Below, piece by piece: positions 23,146 through 34,222 of a DNA stretch of 64,000 nucleotides. Positions within the stretch are counted from its first letter, which is position 1, and the number at the start of each line of letters is the position of its first letter. The position numbers and the translations under genes are program-made. This stretch comes from Endocalyx cinctus (lineage: Eukaryota; Ascomycota; Sordariomycetes; Amphisphaeriales; Apiosporaceae): positions 2,356,001 through 2,420,000 of the forward strand of contig BCKC01000004.1 of assembly GCA_001600455.1 (NCBI GenBank). Direction: 5' to 3'. The notes under the pieces are model-generated. The model ran no database searches. It was given only the letters and a program-made list of their open reading frames with translations, and was not told the DNA's origin.

Positions 23146-23996
23146 ATGGCGACAAAACTTTTCCGAACTGCCCCTGCAGCTCGCGCAGCTTTAAGAGCTA
23201 CTTACGTGAAGCCCGCCACCATTTCCTTTACTAGAGGCAAGGCGACTCTTCCCGACCTCTCTTGTGAGTAAGAAGAAATAAAGAACGAAAGTTATTTTTG
23301 TTATGACCATCTAATCATGTAACAAAAAGATGATTATGGCGCTCTCGAACCCTACATTTCCGGCAAGATTATGGAGATTCACCACAAAGGTCACCATCAA
23401 ACTTACGTTACCGGCTTAAACACCACCCTAGAATCTATTGCCGAGGCCACCCAAAAGGGTGATGTAAAAGCTGCTGCTGCCCTCGCACCAATGCTAAACT
23501 TTCACGGTGGTGGTCACGCTAATCATAGCCTTTTCTGGGAGAACCTGGCGCCGAACAACAAGGGAGGAGGCGGTGAGCCTGAAGGAGGTCTAAAGGTGTG
23601 ATAAATAAATATCCCTTCAAACACTTTACTACATTCTTGGATACTGATTGAAAAAAAAAAAAAAAAAAAAAAAAAATTATGTACCCCATCCAGTCTGCCA
23701 TTGAAAGGGACTTTGGTTCTTTCGAAAACATGAAAAAGCAGGTCAATACTTCCCTCGCCGGTATTCAGGGTAGCGGTTGGGCTTGGTTAGTCAAGGACAA
23801 AACTGCCGGAACGCTACAAGTGGTCACTCGAGCGAATCAGGACCCCGTCACTGGAAATTACGTTCCGCTGATGGGCATTGATGCTTGGGAACACGCATAC
23901 TACTTGCAATACCAGAACAAGAAGGCCGATTACTTCAATGCCATCTGGAACGTCATTAACTGGGGCGCCGTGGCGAAGCGACTTGAAAAGGCGTAG
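23146..23996 (+). CDS. sod2: Mitochondrial manganese superoxide dismutase, three exons
   Basis: Exons 23146-23263, 23330-23595 and 23694-23996 join in phase to 228 residues. The enzyme dismutates superoxide in the mitochondrial matrix. The N-terminus ([20 protein letters not shown]) is an Arg/Ala-rich targeting peptide. The mature part begins [20 protein letters not shown]. Metal ligands are visible: His in [12 protein letters not shown], His in NHSLFWENL, and Asp and His in [14 protein letters not shown]. The Gly-Gly context ([11 protein letters not shown]) fits the Mn/Fe family, and the full SOD length is present. The second intron carries an A26 run just before its acceptor. It is an ordinary housekeeping gene. 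Confidence 0.97.
23650..23676. repeat. Poly-A run inside a sod2 intron
   Basis: About 26 consecutive A residues lie 17 nt before the splice acceptor of the second intron, on the sense strand, where a pyrimidine tract would normally be expected. Confidence 0.95.
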
Positions 23997-24316
23997 ATAC
24001 TGTCGAAAACTTCTTCCGATTATACGTTTCTGTGCATTATTTATGTAGGTTCTCTCAAATAAAAGAAATTTTTACTTCGTCTGCCTGATGCATTATACCT
24101 AATATGCAATAATGACTCGTCACAAATTTAAAAAAGCAAACGATCCACACGATTATAGCTAGCAAGATGAGAAAGTATCAGAGTTTCAGTTTTGAATGTC
24201 AAGATTTCTTTTTATATTGTACGCCGATGACATTGCGTAGCAGCCTTATTAGGAGTCCACCCAAAAATAGGAACAAGAAATAGAGAGTAGGTAACGTCCT
24301 CTGTAGAGAGATCAAT
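23997..24316. other. Convergent intergenic region sod2/kinesin
   Basis: A 320-nt stretch between two gene ends facing each other. It should hold both 3' untranslated regions; AATAAAAG at 24057 could be the sod2 polyadenylation signal. Nothing else seen. Confidence 0.5.
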
Positions 24317-26062
24317 CTATTTACCTCCTTGGTTGGGTTTTCCTAAGCGAGTGTCTGGGCCCGCAACTGAAGATCTAGACGTTACCGGGCTTCCCGATGT
24401 AGTCCCAGACTGGGACAAGGGCGTAGAAAGCCGCGATGGTCGTGGAATACCGAGCTTTCCGGATGTCGCCCCCGGCTTACCTGCCAAATTTGGTTTCGGA
24501 AGCCCGCTTCCCTTCGGTCTTGTCGTTGACGTGACCGGTGTTCCTACCGGCTTCTTCTCGACCCGCGCAACAGCTGCGAGTCTTGCCTTTGTAGCTTCCT
24601 GGCCCTTTTCAAGTGACTGCAATGATACTGTCAAATCTCTTTTGAGCGGGCTGATATTGACCAGCATGAGGGTCTTGGAGTCTTGAGCGAGGGATGGCTT
24701 GAGTGCCTTCGCCAGTGCCGTGTCGTACGGCACGTGTGTGCCCTGCCCTAGCGCCGTGATCACCCGATTCAGGTTCGTTAGAGACTCGTTTATCTTGATC
24801 CCTTCCTCTAGCTGTTGACCCTTGAGCCCCGTCTGCGCTGACCGTTCGGACCCGGCGAGATCTACCAGGTTCAACACTCCTGTCGTCGTCTGTCCCTTAT
24901 CCCGACCCTCGAGGATGTTCCTCCTCACTCGGAAAGTGAGTATGAGGTGCGACCGTGATGAGGAGGCATTTTGCGTTGTTGATGACACGGTCCTATTTCT
25001 CGATGCTTGCCTAATTGCCTCCATAGCGCCATCCAGAGTCTCCAGCGCTTTATAGCTCGCCTGCTCTATTCTCACGCTCACCTTCTCCCCATCCGAGGGG
25101 TCTTGCAGCAGGTCATACACTGTATTCATGTAGATTTCGATGATTGACAAATCGATACCATACTCATACCTCTCATGCTCCTCCCCTTTAAGTCGGAACA
25201 TCCTTGTCAGCGTCTGCGGGATAATTCCTTCGAGAGATTTGTCTTCACCCTCCCCAACCTCATGGCTCATTGTAAATGTTTTCCCAGAACCGGTCTGGCC
25301 ATACGTAAAGATGCAGACCTTCCTCCCTTCTATTGCACATTCAGCCAGGTCATGAATCTCCTCGAATATGTCGCGGTTCGTGTCTTCGGGACCAAAGACA
25401 CGCTCAAACTCGAATGACTTAGTCTCCATCACGGTATCTCCGACGATATTCGTACGCGGGTTTTGTAAGTGCATCCTCGCCCAGTTTGTGGACCTGTCGC
25501 CTCGTTCCCGAGGGCCGAAGTCAACAAGCTCATCCGTAGTCACATCCGCCGGCGGCGGCCGAATTCTACACATGACACGAATGTTGCCCTTTGCATCTTG
25601 GAGCTTGTCGAACAGTATTCGACACCGATCCTTCGCATCCTGAATCTCTGAGTTGAGGAGCTCCTGATACTCGGCATTGGTACGTATTGTATCTTCTAGC
25701 TGTTCCTCTCCCTTCTTTTCGACGTACTCTAAAGCTTTTAGGGCATTGGAGTAGTTCTCTCTCATCCGGTCGCGCTCCGCTCCCACTTTCAATAACTGGG
25801 TTTCAAGTTCTCTGATGCGCCCTGTTAATGACGGATCCTCAACAGATAGCCCGTCGCCACCCTGCTTCTCGGGGCAGACCTGGTTCCACTCTCGCGACTT
25901 CTCATCTAGGAGTTCGGTAAAGCCTCTAATAAGTTTATCCATCAACGCCTTCTGGCTCTTGGAGAATTCATCGCGGGCCTCATCCAGAAACTCCTGGCTC
26001 AGAGACGTCAGTCTGAATTGATCCTGTTTATCTATCTGCGAGATTTCCAACGTACTATCCAT
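24317..26062 (-). CDS. Divergent C-terminal-type kinesin (kinesin-14 family)
   Basis: A single open frame of 581 codons. Residues 1-150 form a charged coiled coil (LLDEKSREWNQ, RELETQLLKVGAERDRMREN), directly followed by the kinesin-14 neck and motor entry GNIRVMCRIRPPPAD. The nucleotide pocket is intact: P-loop GQTGSGKTFTM near residue 258, switch I NASSSRSH near 367, and switch II LVDLAGSER near 404. The microtubule-facing part is not normal: the segment after GTHVPY reads DTALAKALKPSLAQ instead of the RDSKLTRLLQ-type loop 12, and the end of the motor lacks the SLRFA-type block. A basic Ser/Pro/Gly-rich tail follows. It is shorter than KlpA/Kar3-type motors (about 700-800 residues). The ATG at 26062 is chosen because the frame's upstream codon is TTG. 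Confidence 0.87.
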   Translation of the reverse strand: MDSTLEISQIDKQDQFRLTSLSQEFLDEARDEFSKSQKALMDKLIRGFTELLDEKSREWNQVCPEKQGGDGLSVEDPSLTGRIRELETQLLKVGAERDRMRENYSNALKALEYVEKKGEEQLEDTIRTNAEYQELLNSEIQDAKDRCRILFDKLQDAKGNIRVMCRIRPPPADVTTDELVDFGPRERGDRSTNWARMHLQNPRTNIVGDTVMETKSFEFERVFGPEDTNRDIFEEIHDLAECAIEGRKVCIFTYGQTGSGKTFTMSHEVGEGEDKSLEGIIPQTLTRMFRLKGEEHERYEYGIDLSIIEIYMNTVYDLLQDPSDGEKVSVRIEQASYKALETLDGAMEAIRQASRNRTVSSTTQNASSSRSHLILTFRVRRNILEGRDKGQTTTGVLNLVDLAGSERSAQTGLKGQQLEEGIKINESLTNLNRVITALGQGTHVPYDTALAKALKPSLAQDSKTLMLVNISPLKRDLTVSLQSLEKGQEATKARLAAVARVEKKPVGTPVTSTTRPKGSGLPKPNLAGKPGATSGKLGIPRPSRLSTPLSQSGTTSGSPVTSRSSVAGPDTRLGKPNQGGK

Positions 26063-26820
26063 ATTCAAAGAGGTATACTTGTTCCCTACACTGCTTTTCT
26101 CTAGATCGTATATACTATTGCGCTGGTTTAGTCTTGTTCAGGGTCTGGTTCAATTATTACGAGGGTTTTAAACATCTTATTTAACAACTTCCAAGGCTCA
26201 GCAGAGCACTTTGTTCCATATATAGGATCCTTTATGAACTTGGACAAAGGTGCGATGTTGCATGGCTTGGAGCATTTGACAAGTCTTTTACATAAGGTAT
26301 AAAGGTGTTGTCTTCTTGGTCGTGGTCTACTGATTGTATTTACATTACTTATTATCTCTTTCTTTGTAGAGGGTATCTCTTTCGATAGCCCCAACGCATG
26401 TGAAGTAACCCAGCTACCTGGCTTCACAACGTGTCATCCTAAGAATATTTATGTTTGAGGCCCGTCAGTCCATCTATGAGCATGTTTATTACCCTAGATT
26501 ATACTGACTTATTATACCTCGCTCCGCTTGTAAATAAATATGCAATCAATTCAAATAGGTGGCGGCAGTATGACACTTAAGCACGATAATTTCATACCTC
26601 ATCAACCGTTCGAATCGGCATACTAAACCCGGTTTACTCTCCGCGTATTAATAATCAGAACCTATTATTACATCATATATTATTTCAAGCAGGAAATATC
26701 CATTCACTCCTACTCCTGAAGCATATCATAAAATTTAAAACATCAAGTTATCCCTTATATCATACTATTGCATACCTCCGCCTCATATCATAATTTATAC
26801 GCAGGCTAAGTCTAGAGTAT
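26063..26820. other. Intergenic region kinesin-PKS
   Basis: This is the stretch downstream of the PKS stop codon on the minus strand, where a PKS-NRPS hybrid would continue into its condensation domain. I see only a 99-codon minus-strand open frame at 26128-26427 with no family I recognise, and AT-rich DNA. No condensation-domain HHxxxDG or adenylation motif is visible. Confidence 0.5.
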
Positions 26821-29800
26821 CTATGGCGTCGTAGGCACCGAGGTCGTTGGTGTTGTCGTAGCTCGGGAAGCAAGGATCTGGTCAGCAACTTCTTTGCACA
26901 CTATATTTTTCCAAGTTAACATCACACATTAGAATTTTGAACAAAATAACAATGATAAATTAAGGAATTTACTTACGTTTGGCGATGCTGATATCCGCGA
27001 GAATTTTGATGACTGGTACGTCCTGGCCGACAGCTTTATAGAACCATTTTCGGATCTCGACAGCGACGAGAGAGTCAATTCCAATCTGAACTATATTATC
27101 GTCCTTATTGAGACCACCCTTCTCAACCTGCAGCAGCGCCTCAAGTTTACTCATGAAGGCATCAGTGATGGCTTCAGCGATTTCTGCCTTGCTATTCGAC
27201 TTTTCAATCTTGTCGTTGAACTCTTTTTGCGCATCCGCAGTCTCCTCGCTGACATCATCGGTTTCCCGTATCGTGAGATGCCAGAATCTAGGGTCACTAT
27301 GCCAATGCAGAGAATTGGAGCCCTCGGATTCGAATCGCCGCAAGCCTGTAGTGATGTCCCTCGGGATCCCCGGCATATTTGGACGACCTGCTACGATGGC
27401 CTCCAAAAACATGTGGTGAATATCTTGTTGAGAAATAGGTGGGTAGCCTTCACGCTCTAAACCCGCATATAGGTCATCTTTTTCACGCTGGAGAAAGCCA
27501 AGTCCATAGATAACGCCAATATTTAGAACTGATCCAACAAGTCCACGTCGTCTTCGGTCCGTCGCGAGTCCATTCATATACATGTTCGCTGTAGCGTAAT
27601 TTGACTGTCCTGGATGTCCACCAATAGCAGCAAATGATGATGTCATAATAAAGAACTCGAGGTCTTGTTCTGGGAATACAATATCAAGGTTCCTACTTCC
27701 TAACGTCTTAGGCAGCAGTACGTTGTTCCATACAGGAAGTGTCATCTGGGCGAAAATCCGGTCATTCAACACCATCGCTCCGTTAACTATCCCCCCCACA
27801 GGTGGCATTGTCTGGTTAATTCTCTCTCTTAGAGATTCCACGCTCTCGATGTCTGTGACGTCAACCTTGTCTAGTTGAATGTTAACATCATATGTGAGCG
27901 AAAACTCACCAGGCCATTTGAGAGCCAGATTGGGGTTTCGGCTAGCCAAAACGATGTTCTTGGCACCATGAGCCACAAACAACTCACACAGGCTCTGTCC
28001 GAAGTCTCTGGTAAGGCCAAATAGCACGTATGTCTTGTTGGGGCTAAACAGAGATTCCTCGGGAATAGGGGATAACGTGCGGATAGCCTCTCGATCAATG
28101 GTCCAGTCGACAACTTGCAGCGATGCTCGAGGTTTTACAGTTGATTGAAGCTGTGACAATGAGACGCTATCAAAATCTTGCCCGTTTAATGGCGATACCA
28201 GGAGTTTACTCAGGGCCATGGACAAGGCCGATTCCCATATCACTTTGACGTCTTCTTCCAGGGCCTCCGATTGAGACAAGTCTGAGAGACAAGGTATCAA
28301 TTGGCAGTCTGCGGGGAAGGGTTGAAGAGAACAATTTTGGGGAACTAGATCTCGAATTCTGCGATGAAATTGGGATTCTTCCGGCAAAAAGCTGAACACA
28401 ACCGAATCTGATGCCGAGAACATTTTCTTTACAGTGCCGGCGGTTGATCTCGGATGAACATGAATACCGCCCTGGAGATTTCCCGCAGCCTCCTTAGTTG
28501 TAAAATAAGACGTTACTTTCCCACCTTCTTTGAGGGCAACCTCGGTTAGTATCTCGGCAAACTCCACCTCTGGATCTATCAAGACAATATTTTTGCCCCG
28601 GATGGCCAAGCTACTAGCTAAAACTTTGAGATAGCGTAAGGCATGCTGAATCAATTGCCGTCCGGAAATGTCATTGGTGGTTATGGGCGATATTGAGAAG
28701 ATCCGAGATGTATGACACAATGTGAAAGACGAGTTTGTTGCAGAGAGAGCCATCGCATATTCACCCGTAGACACATCACGTCCGAAGCAGAGGTATCCGA
28801 ACAGGAAGTTATCGAGCTGAATCGGTTCCGTAGAGCTATAATCGGTCTGTATCACAGCTCTACTGGTCGGAACATCCGTCATACCGAGACGGATCGATCT
28901 CGCCTCAAATCGTGTGCCATCCAAGACTTGGACGGGAACAAGCTGTATAGCTTCACGTAGTGTATCTAGTGGCTTGGAAACAACTCTTCTCATAGAATTT
29001 AACCTGTCATTCGATTGATACAGTGGCAAAATGCGCGGGATCATGCGACGTCCATTCTGAATATGGATCTCAGGCTCGGTTATCCACAGATTCTTCCCGC
29101 TTTGACCCTTAAAGAGGACAAAGCGAATGAAGGTTTCAGCGATAATGCGATCTGAACCTTCAATTCTCTCTAAGTCTAAAATCTGTATACTTAAGTTTGG
29201 ATATTCAGCGACGATGGTTCGCGTGAGGCCGAGAGTAGCGGCGTGTTCAGGGTTGGCGTTGAGTCCATTGTAGGTTATCCATAGAATCGTCATACCGGGG
29301 CGGAATAGGCTGAGAAACTTATCAAGAGTACTTTCTGTCATATTCGACATCACTGGCTGGTCGATATCTGCAAGGACAATAGAGGTTGATGCCGATTCAA
29401 GATCCTTTTTAGTTGTATCCTCAAAAGATTTCCGCGTTACGACTTGGCCGACCTTACCAGCTAGCTCGTCTTGAATCCCGGTCACCAAGTCGCCGGTACT
29501 TGTTGATACGCCTCCGATAAGCAGCAGTTTATCCGTGATTTCTTCGAGAACTTTTCCAATTGGATCATTCTTGCGGGTGAGCATCGGATCATCAACTTGT
29601 CGAATCAAGACAAAGGATCCATCTGTGTTAACTTGGTCTGAATTCGTAGCACCAGCTACAAATCCAGATGAGCTCAGCAGAGTTTCCCATTCAACCAAGG
29701 TTTTATTTGCCTTTACAGCTCGATCGCCTAAAGATGGAGGGTTCAGGAGAACGAGGAAACCTTCGGGTCTCATGATGCTGCGCAGGTTCTTAAGGATATC

Positions 29801-32800
29801 CTCAGTCGAGTCATCTCCTAGAACCGAAGGAGAAACAATAACCAGGTCATGGATTGTTTCGGATCCCAGCTGAACCTCAAAGTCTGCTTTGACGTCGAAC
29901 GCAACAGACTTTAACTTTGTGTTGCGATCAGCAAGTGAATTGTCCTCGGCCGCGGGTATAAGCGATGTATCGCCGATAGTAAATGATACGTAGGAAGAAT
30001 CGGTGGCATATAGAATTGTCTCCTCAATTCTATTTGCTGACTGGGTCAGACTGAGAATGTTCATACGAGGATATCGGTGAACAATTTGCTTGACAATTCT
30101 TCCGACATGCCTATCAAACCGAATGATAGTCTCACCTTGGCCAATAAGAGCAAATATCTCTTCATATGACAACTTAGGGTCCCTTCTAATAACTTCCTCG
30201 ATTATGTTCAGATAAAGTCTGTATTTAGAAACCCGGATGAAGGTTTCCATTTCCTTGTCCTCTTTGAAAGCTCCAGGCGAGGGTGGCAAAGAATTGGAGG
30301 TATCCCTACATAGAAAAGAGGCAATTCGCGCACAGGAATATTTCCAGGCAGGGTCGTCCATCTTTCTGCCTTCCTCGACAATTTCATCATTAGGATCAAG
30401 TTCCAAGATCGTGTTCAAATACATCTCGTAGTCATCTTTCGGTTGTGTGTTAGCCAGTGCCTCTACGACAAGACCTTCAACCAACACCACGCTTTCCTCA
30501 TTGTCGTTGAATACACCTATGTCTACCGTAAATCTAGCTTTGGATTCGGGTAAAGCAGGTGTGACCTTGGTCAAGCTCGTATCGACTGTAAGTGTTTCTT
30601 CCTTGGCATCGTCGAGGCTTATATCGCAAGAAGCAACGTTGAACCTAATGAGATCGATTGAAATGGGCAAGAAAGGCGTCCAAAGAGCTTTGTCTCCCGG
30701 AGATGTATATGTTAGAAATGCAGACTGAAAGCAGCTGTCCAGAGTCGAGGGGCTCATTTGAAGCTTTGTCGTATCTTCCGGGTGGAGACGTGATAGAGTA
30801 GCAGAGCACCAGTTGTATCGACGTTGTATCGTTTGAATAGATCGAAATGGGCCAGAGTATACAAGTCCTGTTTCGTCCATCGTCTTGTAAAAACCTTCAG
30901 GGGAAGCCGCTAACGTTTCTGCTTCGTTCTTCTGACGAGGGGGCAGAGCGTCACTATCGGGATTTCCCAAAGTTATCCTCAGGTCGCCTTGTGCTTTCGT
31001 TCTCAGGGGAGCTGGATCGCCGGCAGGGCCAGAGGAAATTATGAAAGAAGCTAACAAAACCGAACCTTGCTCGTGGGATGGGGCCGGCTGTTTCGTGAGA
31101 GAAAATTGCACTTCAGTGCCCATAGTATCCGGGTCAAGTCCAATTCCGCTCAAGATACGCAATTGTTGGATTTCTACAACTGCGGCTGACTTTCCTTCAA
31201 GAACTTGGCGTGCTGCGTCCAAAGCCATTACACAATATGCGGAGGCAGGTAGAAGCGCCTGCGCTTGAAATTGGTGCTGGTCAAGCCATGGGACCGTCTC
31301 TAGCTTCAGAAGGTTGCGCCACGACAAATTATCGCTGCTATCCTCCGGGCTCCTAACACCAAGTAATTCATGTGGCGGCTCAGTCTTAAAATGGTACTGC
31401 CGGGAAAGGCGTGACTCACGGTAGTACCTATGCGAATGGTCCCAGGCGTACTGAGGTAGATCGAGACGTTCGCTCAAATTCAAGTCAGATACGGGTGATT
31501 GTTTAATGTACGTGCTGAAGTCAGATTCTGAGGAACCAAAAACTTTCCATATCGAGCCTAAAAGTCCAGATATGGCTTGGGTATCATCCTCGGCTCGGTT
31601 GAGGACACCATAATACGGGAGATCAAGTCCAAGCTCTTGAGTGATCTGGGCTACCGGGCCCCTGAGGGCCGGATGTGGTCCAACCTCAATAGCGCAGTCG
31701 AATTCATCAGTTTGTTGAAGCGCAGACTGTACAGCATCGAAAAAACGAACAGTTCGTACCATGTTCTCTTTCCAGTATTCACCGTCGAGCCCTGTGTTAT
31801 CTACCCGACTGAGAACATCAACACTGGAAACCCAAATAGGCCCACTGGTCGGATTGAGTGGTGCAATGTTACACCGCCGTAGCTCCTTTATATACTGCTC
31901 TGATGGTGCCTTCATATGGTACGAGTGGTATCCCGTGTCTACTTGAAGCACTCGATTGAATATGCTGCGCGCATCTAACTCCTTCTTCGCCAGCTGTATT
32001 TTTACCATGTCGCCTGAAATGGTTACACTGCTGGAGGAATTGTTGGCAGCAATGCTGATTCGTCCCTCGAATTGAGCATCGTTACAGAGTTCTAAAGCCT
32101 CATTTTCTGACATTCCTATGGCCATCATACCGCCGGCATTGCCGTCAGATCCGCTGGCAAGGTGTGCCACCCGACCCCGGTAGTATGCGACCAGTAGCGC
32201 ATCTTTGGCAGACAATCTTCCGGAAGCATATGCAGCCGCGATTTCTCCGGAAGAATGGCCAACAACGGTATGAAATTGGATAGTGAGACTCTTCAATAAA
32301 TCTACTAAGCCAATCTGGACGGCGGTGCATAGAGGTTGAGAGATAGCTGCCTCATTTACCCTTGACACGTCATACTCTGCCATGATCTGCTCTTCCAAGG
32401 TCCAATCTGGAGGGTCTGGGCAAGCTTGGAGAATTTTTTCGAGGTTCTTAATCGTTTGATGATAGGATCTGTAATTCTGAAGCAGGTATCTCGACATCGT
32501 TGCTCTTTGTGCACCTTGGCCTGTGAAAACTCCGAGGATCTTTAGAGGTCTATTGATGTTTTTACACCTGATGCCGGGGTTGGACTGTTTCTCTGCGATG
32601 GGGTCAAGCAGTTTGATAGCTTGCTCTCTTGAAGCCGCCGATATCGTTAGTCGATATGGCAGATGAGTTTTATAAGAAAGAAGGTTCCAAGCCAACTCGT
32701 GTATGTCGATATCGACATTATTTTCGAGAAAATCTCTGTAGGATGTGGCAACGGACGACAAAGCCGTATGAGACGCTGCCGATAAAAAGAGGGGTAAGTA

Positions 32801-34222
32801 GAATGGTGACGATAACCCCTTCTGAGAACGTCCGGTGACGGTAGATAAAGACTGCTTGTCGTGAATATTCGGCTCATACAATTCGACAATGACATGGGCG
32901 TTGGTACCTCCAAAGCCGAAAGAGTTGACACTGGCCCTTCGAGGATAACCGTTGGGGATCTTGGGCCAAGGAATGAGATTCGTCGGGATTTGAAGGTTCT
33001 CGTAGAATGGTTCTATCTCCGGATTTAAGGTGCTCAGGTGGAGGTTTGGGGGAATGGACCCGTGTTTCATGGCCAACATGACCTTCAACAGTCCTGCTAA
33101 GCCGGCAGCTCCTTCAGTATGACCGATGACCGTTTTTATCGAACCAACCGGCATCTTATTAAGAGAACTAGATTTATCCTTATTTTCTGCCAAGTCGAAG
33201 AATGCATCATGAATGGCGGCAGCCTCTCTGGGGTCTCCAGCTTGCGTTCCCGTTCCGTGTGCCTCGAAATATTGACATCTTTCTGTGGGATCCTGCGGGT
33301 TTAGGCCAGCTCGCATGTATGTTTCTATAATTAGATTCTTTTGTGCCAGTGAACTTGGCATGGTGATTCCCCGGGTGCGGCCATCCGAGTTCACGCCAAT
33401 GCCACGAATTACCGCCTCGATTTTATCTCCATCTGCAAGGGCCCGAGATAGTGGCTTGAGAAACATGGCAACAACTCCCTCGCCACGCGCGTATCCGTCT
33501 GCGCCCGCATCCCACATGCGGCTCTTCCCGGTAGGACTTAGCATATGTAAACTTGACTCGACAATGAACTGTTGAGGTGTGAGCATCAGATTGACGCCTG
33601 TAACACAGGCCATTTCGCACTCTCCAGAGTGCATGCTCAACACAGCCTGGTTCAGGGCCACGAGACTAGAGCTACAAGCGGTATCGATGGTCATAGAGGG
33701 GCCAAGGAAATTGAAAAAGTAAGAGATTCTGTTTGAAATTATTGATCGGGCATTACCAGTGGCGAAATACTGGCTTGTCGAGAGCTCATCCCGCTGGGAG
33801 ATGGCATCGTAGTCGGCGGTCATAACACCCGCATAAACTCCTACTTTTTTACCTGCATACTTATGTAGGCTAAAACCACCAGATTCCAAGGCTTCGTAGA
33901 CGACTTCCAAGAGGAGTCGCTGCTGTGGGTCTATGGCTTCGGCCTCCTTCGGGGTGATGTTAAAGAAGCTAGCATCAAAAAGTCCAAGGTCCTGCTCCAA
34001 CCAGTAGGCTTTAATAGAGTCGGTCGTCCCATGGTACTCGCCATCTTCATTATAAAAAGCTGAGGCATTGAATCGATTCTCGGGGACATCCTTAGATAGG
34101 TCGGGGGCGTTGCACAAAACGTCCCAGAGCTTTGTGGGAGATGTGGCATCACCGGCAAAGCGACAACCACTTCCGACAATGGCAATCAGCTCATCGGTTG
34201 ACTGTTTTATAATAGCGGTCAT
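26821..34222 (-). CDS. Highly reducing polyketide synthase, PKS-NRPS-like layout without NRPS, two exons
   Basis: Exons 26977-34222 and 26821-26900 give 2441 residues; the long exon is uninterrupted. KS: DTACSSS (Cys near 183), EAHGTGTQAGDP and IGHTEGAAG, then NSFGFGGTNAHV. AT: FTGQGAQ near 567 and GHSSGEIAAA near 653. DH: WLDQHQFQAQALLPASAY near 982, His kept but the usual Gly is Ala; the paired LDSCFQ Asp is present. MT region (about 1290-1560): motif I is NILSLTQSANRIEE, without its Gly-rich SAM loop. An ER-like region (about 1740-2000) lacks a nucleotide motif (ER0). KR: VLFGLTRDFGQ and QSNYATAN with Ser and Tyr intact. ACP: GIDSLVAVE near 2384. After a 76-nt intron the protein ends with a Thr/Pro-rich tail. 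It should make a partly reduced, unmethylated chain, with release by another enzyme. The start at 34222 is the first ATG of the frame. Confidence 0.93.

Noticed and set aside
26128..26427. A 99-codon minus-strand frame downstream of the PKS
   Set aside because: No recognisable family or splice context; it could be an eroded fragment but I cannot support a gene.
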